35,322 bases of DNA, from positions 1-35,322 of the IMG/VR virus record IMGVR_UViG_3300031578_000177, one strand, 5' to 3'. The notes beneath the pieces were generated by a model. It was not told where the DNA came from and ran no database searches. It worked only from the letters and a program-made list of their open reading frames with translations. The position numbers and the translations under genes are program-made. Every line of letters starts with the position of its first letter. Within the stretch, counting starts at the first letter, position 1. Shown one piece after another: positions 16,430 through 24,289 of this stretch. This stretch comes from a virus.

Positions 16430-16895
16430 ATACAACAGATACTCTTGCTTGAAATGGACGCATATAATAATTCATCATTCAGCGACTGTTGACGGTGCAA
16501 CATATAGTTGGGATGCGATTGACAGGTATCATAAAGAATACTATGGCTGGAGTGAGATAGGATACAACTTTGGACTTGAACGTGTTGATAATAGTTATAA
16601 ATATTGTCTGGGCAGGTCATTATCCAAATCAGGTGGGCACACGAAGGGGCAGAATTGGAGTGCCATAGGAATATGTCTAGTAGGAAATTATGATGAACAA
16701 GAACCAAACGCCGCTCAATATTGGCTACTTGCTTCACTATGCAGGGATTTGCAACGTGATTTCAATATCCCGACGGAAAATATCAAAGGACATAATGAGT
16801 TTTCAAGTAAAACTTGTCCGGGAAATCTATTCAGTATTGTAAAACTTAAAAAAATAATTGAATACGGAAACAACGGCGGAGGCATTCTATGTTAG
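16422..16895 (+). CDS. N-acetylmuramoyl-L-alanine amidase (endolysin)
   Basis: A 157-residue single-domain amidase-2 / PGRP-fold enzyme that cuts the bond between muramic acid and the stem peptide. Zinc-ligand and active-site positions are visible: THIIIHHSAT near the N-terminus (His18-His19), the SGGHTKGQNWSAIGICLVGNYD core, and GHNEFSSKTCPG near residue 130 with the conserved His, Lys and Cys. An in-frame TTG three bases upstream is less likely than the ATG, which follows AGAGGAAG. There is no cell-wall-binding domain, which is common in phages of Gram-negative hosts. Confidence 0.9.
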   Translation: MFKYNRYSCLKWTHIIIHHSATVDGATYSWDAIDRYHKEYYGWSEIGYNFGLERVDNSYKYCLGRSLSKSGGHTKGQNWSAIGICLVGNYDEQEPNAAQYWLLASLCRDLQRDFNIPTENIKGHNEFSSKTCPGNLFSIVKLKKIIEYGNNGGGILC

Positions 16896-17452
16896 GGAAA
16901 TTATTATTTATATTTTTTAGTTTAAGTTTCAGGTCATCTATTTTAGACGTGCCTTATGATTATGAATATCGTATCGGAGCAGAAACTGAAAAGGCATATA
17001 TTGATTTGCTCTATGAAAGAGAAATAGGTATAGAGGGATTAGGGTTAGATTATGAGCAGGAATTAAATTCTATATATAATTTTCAGCCTAATATTAATTG
17101 GTATAGGCGGGACGTAAAAGATATTGATTATCAGACGGTTAAATTTATGTATCCGTTAGAAACATATTCAAAAGTAGGATTCTGCTTAAATTCAGACCAT
17201 TGGGATGACCCCCGGGTTCTTGCTTCTTTTCATTATGCAATACACAATATAGATTTTAGCATGGAAACAAATTTTGTAGGTCGTGAAATCATGTCAGTCA
17301 AATTAAGCAATAAATGGGCTGTTGCAGAGAGTTCTGATAAAAAAATATCTGTATATGTAGAACCGATTTTCAGATATAAATCGTTTAATGAAGACACTTT
17401 CTGGCAATTTAAAATTGAAGTTAAAATGCAAATAAATAGAAATGGAAAATGA
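16889..17452 (+). CDS. Beta-rich protein in lysis cassette
   Basis: A 187-residue protein not matched to a family. The first 18 residues are hydrophobic after Gly-Lys and could be a weak signal peptide or anchor. The rest alternates polar and aromatic residues in 8-12 residue stretches with short turns (VGFCLNSDHW, ASFHYAIHNIDFSMETNF, KISVYVEPIFRYK, QFKIEVKMQI), like a small outer-membrane beta barrel. It overlaps the endolysin gene by seven bases and the next gene by 11. It might be a lysis or superinfection protein; this is inference. Confidence 0.55.
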   Translation: MLGKLLFIFFSLSFRSSILDVPYDYEYRIGAETEKAYIDLLYEREIGIEGLGLDYEQELNSIYNFQPNINWYRRDVKDIDYQTVKFMYPLETYSKVGFCLNSDHWDDPRVLASFHYAIHNIDFSMETNFVGREIMSVKLSNKWAVAESSDKKISVYVEPIFRYKSFNEDTFWQFKIEVKMQINRNGK

Positions 17453-17660
17453 TAAAATGCAGAAAATAGGTGGACGTAAATTTATTCTTGCTTTAATTTC
17501 ACTTGGATTTATTATCGGTGTATTTATTTACATGGCGTTTCAGCGGTGGCTAACACCAGAATATTGCATGCGTATTTTGGGAATGTTACCTATAATTATA
17601 GGATTATTTGTAGGTGGCAATGTATTAGAAAAATATATTAAAAAGGAGAGTAAAACATGA
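17442..17660 (+). CDS. Holin candidate, two membrane helices
   Basis: A 72-residue protein with two hydrophobic helices (about 13-33 and 44-60) joined by a short loop, and a Lys-rich C-terminus. This is the size and shape of class II holins, and it lies two genes after the endolysin. A second in-frame ATG at 17457 could give a shorter form; two starts are known from dual-start holins, but no strong ribosome site distinguishes them here. Confidence 0.6.
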   Translation: MENDKMQKIGGRKFILALISLGFIIGVFIYMAFQRWLTPEYCMRILGMLPIIIGLFVGGNVLEKYIKKESKT

Positions 17661-17986
17661 ACGAAAAGAAGATAGCAGAGCAGATTGTCGCATCAGCAGA
17701 AATGTTTAAAGGCGATGTTGAAAACACTAAAAACAATATACAGGAATTGCTAAAGAAATATCTGAAAATGATAAAAGATATAACAGGCACAATCCCGGAC
17801 GAAGATACTTTCATTGAAATAGTCGCAAGGATTGTTGATTCAATTATTGTTCTGCCTGAACCATATGAAACCATTGACGGCTGGGCATTATCTTTTATTT
17901 TCAAAAATCTGAATAAAAAGATTTTGAAGAAATGGCTTGGCAATGATTGGTATGGTAAACTTCAAAAAACTATTTTAGACAAATAA
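17657..17986 (+). CDS. Hypothetical protein at end of late region
   Basis: A 109-residue helical protein with ribosome site AAGGAGAG and a four-base overlap with the holin candidate. It is soluble, with an amphipathic N-terminus and a Trp-rich end. No family is recognised. It is the last gene before the early promoter, so it probably belongs to the lysis transcript. Confidence 0.6.
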   Translation: MNEKKIAEQIVASAEMFKGDVENTKNNIQELLKKYLKMIKDITGTIPDEDTFIEIVARIVDSIIVLPEPYETIDGWALSFIFKNLNKKILKKWLGNDWYGKLQKTILDK

Positions 17987-18103
17987 TATCCTTTCAATTT
18001 AACCGTTTTAAATTTATTTTTAATACCGCAGTATATCACTCTATTTTTTAACGCCTTATTTCCTCGTCGGTAAAACTTTTATTTTTTTTTCTTTTGAAAG
18101 GGG

Positions 18104-18132
18104 TTGACAAAGATTATAAATTGTGGTATAAT
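18104..18132 (+). promoter_or_regulatory. Consensus sigma-70 promoter (early genes)
   Basis: TTGACA at 18104-18109 and TATAAT at 18127-18132 are separated by exactly 17 bases, with a T-rich upstream stretch at 18080-18091. Transcription should start near 18139, giving a leader of about 35 bases with an AAAGGAGGG ribosome site. It reads into the recombination module. The rest of 17987-18173 holds no gene and no clear terminator. Confidence 0.9.
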
Positions 18133-18173
18133 ATAGGTAGAAACAAAAAACTTGTTGAAAAAAGGAGGGTAAA

Positions 18174-18452
18174 ATGATTAGTATCTGTGCATGGTGTGAT
18201 AAAAAAATAGGTGAAAAAGAACCGTTGAATGATGACCGGGAAACGCATGGAATGTGTAATCTATGTGCCCGTATATTCCAATTGGATTTTGTATTAAGAG
18301 AAAATTTAAAAAATTTCTGTGATTATCAAGGCGATATGGGATTTGAAACATTAAGAATAATCTCAAACCACGTAAAATCTCTGAACAGGATAAAGAAATT
18401 CAGGGATGAGTTTTCAAACCAGAAAAATAAAATAAAATTTGTGGAGGCATAA
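18174..18452 (+). CDS. Zinc-finger-like early protein
   Basis: A 92-residue protein, the first gene behind the early promoter. It has two Cys pairs, CAWC near residue 5 and CNLC near residue 28, spaced like a zinc ribbon, followed by a helical basic region. Early phage proteins of this shape often bind host enzymes or nucleic acid, but the target is unknown. The ribosome site AAAGGAGGG is strong and should give high expression. Confidence 0.65.
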   Translation: MISICAWCDKKIGEKEPLNDDRETHGMCNLCARIFQLDFVLRENLKNFCDYQGDMGFETLRIISNHVKSLNRIKKFRDEFSNQKNKIKFVEA

Positions 18453-18634
18453 TGGAAAAACTAATATTGATTGATACAATATCTAATTTGCTTACAACAA
18501 TAATAACTTTGGCGTGGACAGTTGCCTGTATATGGCTGGGGATATATATAGGTAGGAACGTAAAGATTAAGAGGATTAAGCATATAGACCATAATTTTAT
18601 CAGAGGAATAAGAAATAATAAAAAAGGGAGGTAA
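18452..18634 (+). CDS. Small membrane protein
   Basis: A 60-residue protein with one hydrophobic helix (about residues 8-31) and a strongly basic C-terminal half (KIKRIKH, RNNKKGR). The start shares a base with the previous stop, and GGAGG precedes it. Function unknown. Confidence 0.55.
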   Translation: MEKLILIDTISNLLTTIITLAWTVACIWLGIYIGRNVKIKRIKHIDHNFIRGIRNNKKGR

Positions 18635-18639
18635 TCAAA

Positions 18640-19455
18640 ATGGTAGAGAAGAAAACAGGTAACGAAATGGTTGTAACAAAAGATGATGTAAGGAAATACC
18701 TATGCCCGTCGGCATCAGAAAAAGAGTTGTTCTTTGCATTGGGTATTATCAAATCGTTTAACTTGAATCCGTTTAAGCGGGAAGTTCACGTAATTAAGTA
18801 TGGTAATAGTCCGGCAGAGGTTGTTGTAGGTTACGAGGTATATCTGAAACGAGCAGAGAGAACAGGGAAATTGGATGGATGGAACGTAGAAATATCAAAA
18901 GACGGGGAATATGCCGTATTGACTATTCATCGAAAAGATTGGAAAGAACCTTTTACGTGGGAAGTTCCAAAAAGTGAATTTTCAAAAAATCAAGCAACAT
19001 GGAAATCAATCCCGACTTTTATGTTGAAAAAAGTAGCAATAGCACAGGGCTTTAGAATTTGTTTTCCAGATGAATTGGGCGGATTACCCTATACAAGTGA
19101 TGAGCGAGAAGCATATGACATACTGGATGTAGGTCCGGTAGGCAAACCTGAAGTTGACATCCCGGAATCCAAAGACGAAAAAGAAGAAATGGAAAAACTA
19201 AAACAAGCAACTGAATCAAAGAAAGCGGAATTAGGCATAGACAAAGAAGAAAATATCGAGTTCGCTCCAGACATGCCGAACCTTGAAGAGCAGAAAAAAC
19301 TTATTTTGCTTGAGATTAAGAATTTTGTTGATTCCGGTAAAGTAACAAAACAAGCGATTACTTCAACAATAAAATCCCGGTATAAGAAATCAAAGTCAAG
19401 TGAATTAACTCTTGAAGAGGCGACAGGATTGTTGAAGTGGGTAATAGGTAAATAA
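18640..19455 (+). CDS. recT: RecT / Bet-type single-strand annealing protein
   Basis: A 271-residue recombinase of the RecT/Redbeta family, which anneals complementary single strands. Residues 15-170 carry the family pattern: CPSASEKELFFALGIIKSF, LNPFKREVHVIKYG, VVVGYEVYLKRAERTGKLDG, TWEVPKSEF, WKSIPTFMLKKVAIAQGFR and the FPDELGGLPYTSDE end. The C-terminal 90 residues are an acidic Lys/Glu linker with a final helical domain. The partner nuclease is encoded next, the usual exonuclease-annealase pair. The ribosome site is GGGAGG. Confidence 0.9.
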   Translation: MVEKKTGNEMVVTKDDVRKYLCPSASEKELFFALGIIKSFNLNPFKREVHVIKYGNSPAEVVVGYEVYLKRAERTGKLDGWNVEISKDGEYAVLTIHRKDWKEPFTWEVPKSEFSKNQATWKSIPTFMLKKVAIAQGFRICFPDELGGLPYTSDEREAYDILDVGPVGKPEVDIPESKDEKEEMEKLKQATESKKAELGIDKEENIEFAPDMPNLEEQKKLILLEIKNFVDSGKVTKQAITSTIKSRYKKSKSSELTLEEATGLLKWVIGK

Positions 19456-19456
19456 T

Positions 19457-20074
19457 ATGACAAAAAAACCGGATATTCATTTTGAAAAAGAGGGACATAG
19501 GTATAAGATTAATGGGATTGACTCCCTTAGTGTTACTCAAGCAATCCAAGGCGTAGGGATGACAGATTTCAGCAAAGTTAGACCAGACATATTGGAGGCG
19601 AGTAAAAAATTCGGGAATGCTGTTCACCGGATGACAGAACTTGACGATAAAAATAATCTGTGTGAAGAATCCTTATCTGGACCGTTAATCCCATTATTAG
19701 CCGGATGGCGAAAATTCAAAAAAGATTACGGTATAAAAAAGTTTTTGGCAAACGAGGAAAAACTCGGGTCTTTGCTTTTTATGTATGCAGGGACGCCCGA
19801 CAGAGTGGCAGTAATAAAGTCAGATATCGCAATAATCGACTTAAAATCTACCACGACCTTGTATAAGACCGTAAAATTACAAACAGCCGCATACAAGCAA
19901 CTCTGGAACGAAAACAATCCGAAAAGAAAGGCAAAGAGAAGATTGGCGGTAAGGTTAATCCCGAATAATTACAGGGTTAATGAATTTCATGATGATAGTT
20001 CTGATTGGCGGGTATTCCTTGCTTGTTTACAAGTAACAAATTTCAAATTAGAAAATAATTTAATAAAATTTTAA
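19457..20074 (+). CDS. PD-(D/E)XK nuclease, exonuclease partner of RecT
   Basis: A 205-residue nuclease-like protein. The motif set fits the RecB / lambda-exonuclease superfamily: GNAVHRMTEL, a TPDRVAVI strand carrying the acidic residue, IAIIDLKST with the Asp and Lys of D/E-x-K, and QTAAYKQLW downstream. It should resect double-stranded ends to feed RecT, whose gene ends two bases upstream. The ribosome site is weak (TAGGTAAA), so coupling to recT is probable. Confidence 0.8.
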   Translation: MTKKPDIHFEKEGHRYKINGIDSLSVTQAIQGVGMTDFSKVRPDILEASKKFGNAVHRMTELDDKNNLCEESLSGPLIPLLAGWRKFKKDYGIKKFLANEEKLGSLLFMYAGTPDRVAVIKSDIAIIDLKSTTTLYKTVKLQTAAYKQLWNENNPKRKAKRRLAVRLIPNNYRVNEFHDDSSDWRVFLACLQVTNFKLENNLIKF

Positions 20075-20088
20075 GGGGGATTAAAATT

Positions 20089-20757
20089 ATGGAAGTAATA
20101 ACACAAGAAGCAAAGCAGGTAGTAGAGGACGCTAAATTGGTTGTGTCAAATTCTACAGGCATGACAATTTCTAACAACAACGATTTTGAAGTTGCCGGAA
20201 ATCAGTTGAAGCAGATTAAGTCTGTATCAAAACAGATAATTGATACCCGTAAGAAAATGACAGTCCCATTGGACACAAGCAAAAAAGCGATAATGGATTT
20301 CTTCCGGGTACCGTTAGAATCGCTATCCAAAGGCGAATCGCTCCTAAAAAATTCTATGCTTGGATACACACAAGAACAGGAGCGGAAACGCAGACAGGAA
20401 GAACAGAGATTGCAGATTGAATCTGACAAGAGAGCAGAAGCAGAACGCAAGAAATTAGAGAAAAAAGCGGAGCGACTTGAAACTAAAGGTAAACCTGAAA
20501 CTGCACAAGAAGTTATAGCACAAAAAGAACAGATTGTCGCACCGAAAATTCATGTTAATTCAACAGTATCAAAGGTTGTCGGAGTATCGTCAAAAAAGGT
20601 ATGGACATACGAGATAACTGACATAAAAAAGATACCGAGAAACTTTATGATACCGAACGAAAGGCTAATTCGGGACACTGTGAAAGCAACGAAGGGTTCT
20701 TTGGAAATAGCAGGAGTAAGAATATACCAAGAAGATTCTCTATATGTGAGGTCATAA
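20089..20757 (+). CDS. Coiled-coil protein of the recombination module
   Basis: A 222-residue protein with ribosome site AAGGGGG. Residues 35-70 hold a conserved-looking helix (QIKSVSKQIIDTRKKMTVPLD), residues 90-140 a Glu/Arg/Lys coiled coil, and residues 150-222 a beta-rich C-terminal domain (KKVWTYEITDIKKIPRNFM then GVRIYQED). Proteins with this plan often follow recT genes in phages and have no settled function. It may aid recombination or nucleoid handling. Confidence 0.65.
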   Translation: MEVITQEAKQVVEDAKLVVSNSTGMTISNNNDFEVAGNQLKQIKSVSKQIIDTRKKMTVPLDTSKKAIMDFFRVPLESLSKGESLLKNSMLGYTQEQERKRRQEEQRLQIESDKRAEAERKKLEKKAERLETKGKPETAQEVIAQKEQIVAPKIHVNSTVSKVVGVSSKKVWTYEITDIKKIPRNFMIPNERLIRDTVKATKGSLEIAGVRIYQEDSLYVRS

Positions 20758-20761
20758 AATA

Positions 20762-21148
20762 ATGGATAATGAAAAGAAAAAAGCAGAATGGACGTTCCGG
20801 GACATCAATGAGAAATTAGCAGAAAAACAAAAAGAGTTGTCAGAAAAAGAAATTGAATTACCGGAATTAGAAGAAGAATTAGACAATGCCGAGAAAGATT
20901 GGGAATGTAAGGAAAGCGAATTGTCGCTAAAATTCCAGTTAGATGATATTAATAAGTTGAGCGATAAGAAAATTCTTGACAGAGTCAGAAAGCACGAGGA
21001 TTACCTTAAATTATGGGCAGAATATATTGTTGCCAAAAGTAAACTTAGACGATGTAAAATAGATATATCACGGATACACAAAGAAATGCATACTTTGGAG
21101 AGTATGTCTAAGAATATCAGCATGGAAATTAAGTATAACTTAAGATAG
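20762..21148 (+). CDS. Coiled-coil hypothetical protein
   Basis: A 128-residue, almost wholly helical protein with heptad-like Glu/Lys/Leu spacing along its length (residues 12-60 and 80-120). It follows the previous gene by four bases and probably shares its transcript. No family is recognised. Confidence 0.6.
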   Translation: MDNEKKKAEWTFRDINEKLAEKQKELSEKEIELPELEEELDNAEKDWECKESELSLKFQLDDINKLSDKKILDRVRKHEDYLKLWAEYIVAKSKLRRCKIDISRIHKEMHTLESMSKNISMEIKYNLR

Positions 21149-21162
21149 TTTTTTGAAATACA

Positions 21163-21292
21163 GGCATTCAGTCCATGGCGGAAACGGTGGTTTCTCCAGA
21201 CCATTCCTCGCATATCATTCCTTTCTTAGGAATCGGAGGGCAACAAGGCGCCGGTAATCGGATTTTCCAGTTTCAGGATTACCCTGAATGTC
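21163..21292 (+). ncRNA. GC-rich multibranched structured RNA candidate
   Basis: About half GC, unlike the AT-rich surroundings. A 9-bp closing stem pairs 21163-21171 with 21284-21292 (one G-U). Inside it are a hairpin at 21176-21198 (GAAAC/GTTTC, GGTG loop, one bulge), an arm at 21205-21240 with CCTC/GAGG plus ATTCCT/AGGAAT (loop TTCTT), and a hairpin at 21253-21283 (GGTAATC/GATTACC) stacked on the closing stem. The element ends one base before the AAAAAAGGAG that serves the gene at 21309, so a cis-regulatory role is plausible. An open frame from ATG 21174 to TGA 21312 (45 codons) overlaps it, but has no ribosome site and uses codons unlike its neighbours. Confidence 0.55.
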
Positions 21293-21308
21293 AAAAAAGG
21301 AGTTTAAA

Positions 21309-21539
21309 ATGATACAATTAGAATTGAAACAATACAAAAAGAAAACTATTAAAGAACAGGCAATGGAAGTTATTGAAAATACCGGCAAACCTTTGGCAGC
21401 TCACGAGTTCCGGGATTATGGGATAATGACTAATGACAATTGTATGAGTTCTCGGCTTAACGAACTTGAACGAGAAGGGAAATTAGAAAGTAGATTCAGG
21501 CAAGGCAAGAGATTTAAGGAGTGGTATGTTGAAAAATGA
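21309..21539 (+). CDS. Winged-helix DNA-binding protein
   Basis: About 76 residues from the ATG at 21309, chosen because AAGGAG lies seven bases upstream; a farther in-frame ATG at 21288 falls inside the structured RNA. The plan is a small winged helix: TIKEQAMEVIENTGKPLAAHEF (helix 1 and turn), NCMSSRLNELEREGKLE (recognition helix) and the wing RFRQGKRFKEWYVEK. Likely a regulator of early transcription. Confidence 0.7.
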   Translation: MIQLELKQYKKKTIKEQAMEVIENTGKPLAAHEFRDYGIMTNDNCMSSRLNELEREGKLESRFRQGKRFKEWYVEK

Positions 21540-21568
21540 ACAGTTAGACTTAATTTAAAGGAGTTAAT

Positions 21569-21769
21569 ATGGAAATAATAGAATTACTTGAAAAATTGCC
21601 TATTAATACAAAAATTACTAAAGGAAAAAATGGGTGGTGGACTGCAAAAAGTATTTGGAATATTGAAACTAAAAATTATATGTATAAAAATCATTCACAG
21701 GGATTGGAATTAACATTAATAAGATTATTAGAAAAAATTCAGGTAGATTATCCAGATAAGAAGAGATAA
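21569..21769 (+). CDS. Hypothetical protein, 66 aa
   Basis: A 66-residue protein with ribosome site AAAGGAG. A central WWTAKSIWNI stretch and a final helix (LTLIRLLEKIQ) suggest a small alpha/beta fold. No family is recognised; it sits between the winged-helix gene and a degenerate copy of that gene's end. Confidence 0.55.
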   Translation: MEIIELLEKLPINTKITKGKNGWWTAKSIWNIETKNYMYKNHSQGLELTLIRLLEKIQVDYPDKKR

Positions 21770-21774
21770 AAAAT

Positions 21775-21816
21775 CGGAAATACAAGGAATGGTATGTTGA
21801 AAAAGAAAATCGGTAA
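21775..21816 (+). pseudogene. Remnant of a second winged-helix gene
   Basis: The frame from 21775 reads RKYKEWYVEKENR then stop, closely matching the C-terminus of the gene at 21309 (KRFKEWYVEK). No matching upstream part is present. This looks like a duplicated and mostly deleted copy, whose sequence now overlaps the start of the zinc-ribbon gene. Confidence 0.5.
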
Positions 21817-21937
21817 ATGCGTAAAGTGTGGGAAGGTTAGAGAATTAAATGGGCATGGATATTGCTTTTCTTGTTTTCTATTATGGATTGGATTAGAGGG
21901 CTTGACAAACATTAGAAGCAAAAGAAAATATAATTAA
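21794..21937 (+). CDS. Zinc-ribbon microprotein
   Basis: A 47-residue protein with CVKCG near residue 9 and CFSC near residue 24, forming one zinc ribbon, then a hydrophobic stretch (FLLWIGLEGL) and a basic tail. The start overlaps the winged-helix remnant, where AAGGAAT may serve as a weak ribosome site. One of several such tiny Cys-pair proteins in this genome. Confidence 0.5.
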   Translation: MLKKKIGKCVKCGKVRELNGHGYCFSCFLLWIGLEGLTNIRSKRKYN

Positions 21938-21996
21938 AGGCAATAAAATAGTCGGACAAATACCGATATTGTTTTATTAAACATCTGGAGGGTAAA

Positions 21997-24249
21997 ATGA
22001 CTTATAGAGATTTTTTAAATAACAAGAAATACAAAATAAATCCTGTGGGGAAGGATATTCAAGTAAATAGTATAAACAAAAAACTGTTTCCTTTCCAGAA
22101 AGATATAGTAAAATGGGCTGTAAAAAAAGGCAGATGTGCTGTTTTCTTGGATACCGGGCTTGGTAAAACTTTTATTCAATTAGAATGGGCGAGAATATTA
22201 GGTAAAAGGGCTTTAGTTATTGCTCCATTATCTGTTGCAAGGCAGACAGTTAGAGAGGGTAAGAAGATTGATATTGAAGTGAAATATATAAGACATGATA
22301 ATGAAGTAATTGACGGGATTAATATAACTAATTATGAAATTGCGGATAATTTTAATCCCGATATTTTTGATTGTATTGTTTTAGACGAGTCGAGTATTTT
22401 AAAATCAATTACCGGGAAGACAAGAAAAATATTGATTGATAAGTTTAAGAATACAAAATATAGATTATGCTGCACCGCTACGCCAGCACCGAACGATTAT
22501 ATAGAACTTGGCAATCATACAGAATTTCTTGGAATATGCACCAGACAGGAAATGCTTTCAATGTTTTTTATTAATGCTAATAAAGAACATACGATAGAAG
22601 TTAACGGTCAAATGTATACAAAGAAAGGCAGTAATAAAGGCGGGCAGGAATGGAGATTGAAACATCATGCTGAAGAAAAGTTTTTTGAATGGATGTCTAA
22701 GTGGTCAATTACAATGACAAAACCGTCTGATTTAGGATATGATGACAGTAGATTTAATTTACCTGAATTAAAAATAACTCCTATCTATATAAAATTAGAC
22801 AATTATACTCCAGAAGGAAAACTATTTTTTGACGGATTACATGGCATACAAGATAGGGCTGATGTTAGAGAACAGACTGCGAACGATAAAATAAGTATAG
22901 TGAAAGATATACTTAAAAAAGATAAGGGTCAATGGATTATATGGTGCGGATTGGACATTGAAAGTAAAATATCAAAGAATAGTATAAAAGATTCAGTTGA
23001 AATTAAAGGTCAAGATGATAGTGAGTATAAAGCAAATATGTTTGAAAATTTTCAGGATAACAAATTTCAGATTCTTATAACTAAACCGAAGATTGGCGGG
23101 TTCGGTATGAATTTCCAGAACGCTAATAATATGATTTTCTACGGATTAAATGATTCATGGGAAACGTATTATCAGGCGGTTAGACGTTGCTGGAGATTCG
23201 GGCAGAAAAAAGAAGTAAATGTATATATTATTATTTCTGAATATGAAAGAGAGATTTACGAGAATATTACAAGAAAAGATTTACAGGCAAAGAGATTAAG
23301 AATAAAAATGATAGAAAAATTAGAGGATTTAGAAAAAGGAGAATTGAAAGGAATGAATATTGAGAAAGAGATTTACAAAAAAAACATTATTAAGGGTAAA
23401 AAGTTTACAGCAATGCTTGGAGATTCATGCGAAAGATTAAAAGAAGTAAAAGATAACAGTATTGATTTATCTGTATATAGTCCTCCATTTATGGATTTAT
23501 TTGTTTATTCTAACAGTAACAGGGATATAGGAAATTGCAAATCGCCAGACGAGTTTTATAAGCATTATGAATTTATCGTAAAAGAATTGTTCCGTGTTAC
23601 AAAAGAGGGTAGGCTAAGTTGTGTTCATACTTCTGATATTCCAGCAATGGCTAACCGGGACGGATATATAGGACTAAAGGATTTTCCGGGCGAAGTATTA
23701 AGATTACATCAAAAATGCGGATGGACTTTTGTCGGCAGATGTTTTATACAAAAAAATCCGCAAGCACAGGCTATAAGAGTTAAAAGTAAATCTCTATTGT
23801 TCGTTCAATTGAATAAAGATTCTTCTTCTTCAAGACCGGCACTTGTTGACCAGATATTGATATTCAAAAAACCCGGTGAGAATAAAATACCGATTACTCC
23901 TGTAAAAAACAAGGAACTGGATAATGAGAAATGGATAAAATGGGCTCATGGTATATGGACGGATATAAGCGAAACTAATACCTTACAATATTATGTTGCA
24001 CGTGCTAAAGATGACGAGAAGCATGTATGTCCGTTACAGTTAGAAACAATAGAACGATGTATTAAACTATATAGTAATCCGGGCGAAACCGTTCTAACTC
24101 CGTTTATGGGTATAGGAAGCGAATCGTTTATGGCATTAAAATTAAACAGAAAAACTATAGGAATAGAACTTAAAGAATCGTATTTCAATGTGGCAATTCA
24201 AAATTTACAACATATAGAATTAGAAAAAGGTCAGAATGAATTATTTTAA
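21997..24249 (+). CDS. SNF2-type helicase fused to DNA methyltransferase
   Basis: A 750-residue two-domain protein. Residues 30-440 form a superfamily 2 (SNF2-like) ATPase: LDTGLGKT (51-58, Walker A), VLDES (128-132), TATP (160-163), GGFGMNFQ (367-374) and QAVRRCWRFGQ (393-403). Residues 470-750 form a beta-class methyltransferase: SPPF (495-498, catalytic) precedes FMGIG (703-707, SAM binding). An SPP motif is usual for N4-cytosine enzymes. No separate restriction nuclease is seen, so self-protection of phage DNA or a replication-linked role is likely. Ribosome site GGAGGG. Confidence 0.85.
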   Translation: MTYRDFLNNKKYKINPVGKDIQVNSINKKLFPFQKDIVKWAVKKGRCAVFLDTGLGKTFIQLEWARILGKRALVIAPLSVARQTVREGKKIDIEVKYIRHDNEVIDGINITNYEIADNFNPDIFDCIVLDESSILKSITGKTRKILIDKFKNTKYRLCCTATPAPNDYIELGNHTEFLGICTRQEMLSMFFINANKEHTIEVNGQMYTKKGSNKGGQEWRLKHHAEEKFFEWMSKWSITMTKPSDLGYDDSRFNLPELKITPIYIKLDNYTPEGKLFFDGLHGIQDRADVREQTANDKISIVKDILKKDKGQWIIWCGLDIESKISKNSIKDSVEIKGQDDSEYKANMFENFQDNKFQILITKPKIGGFGMNFQNANNMIFYGLNDSWETYYQAVRRCWRFGQKKEVNVYIIISEYEREIYENITRKDLQAKRLRIKMIEKLEDLEKGELKGMNIEKEIYKKNIIKGKKFTAMLGDSCERLKEVKDNSIDLSVYSPPFMDLFVYSNSNRDIGNCKSPDEFYKHYEFIVKELFRVTKEGRLSCVHTSDIPAMANRDGYIGLKDFPGEVLRLHQKCGWTFVGRCFIQKNPQAQAIRVKSKSLLFVQLNKDSSSSRPALVDQILIFKKPGENKIPITPVKNKELDNEKWIKWAHGIWTDISETNTLQYYVARAKDDEKHVCPLQLETIERCIKLYSNPGETVLTPFMGIGSESFMALKLNRKTIGIELKESYFNVAIQNLQHIELEKGQNELF

Positions 24250-24252
24250 CCA

Positions 24253-24281
24253 TTGACAAATTAAAAAAAGTTTTATACAAT
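24253..24281 (+). promoter_or_regulatory. Near-consensus promoter (replication region)
   Basis: TTGACA (24253-24258), 17 bases, then TACAAT (24276-24281), starting right after the helicase-methyltransferase stop. Predicted start is 24288-24290, which coincides with the first base of the 5' arm of the structured RNA. Confidence 0.85.
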
Positions 24282-24289
24282 TATTTTAT

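Noticed and set aside
21902-21934. TTGACA and TATAAT inside the end of the zinc-ribbon gene
   Set aside because: The spacing is 21 bases, too long for a usual sigma-70 promoter, and it lies in coding sequence.
21938-21996. Hairpin AATAAAA/TTTTATT plus TCGG/CCGA before the helicase-methyltransferase gene
   Set aside because: AT-rich pairing with an unequal internal loop; too weak to call regulatory from one sequence.
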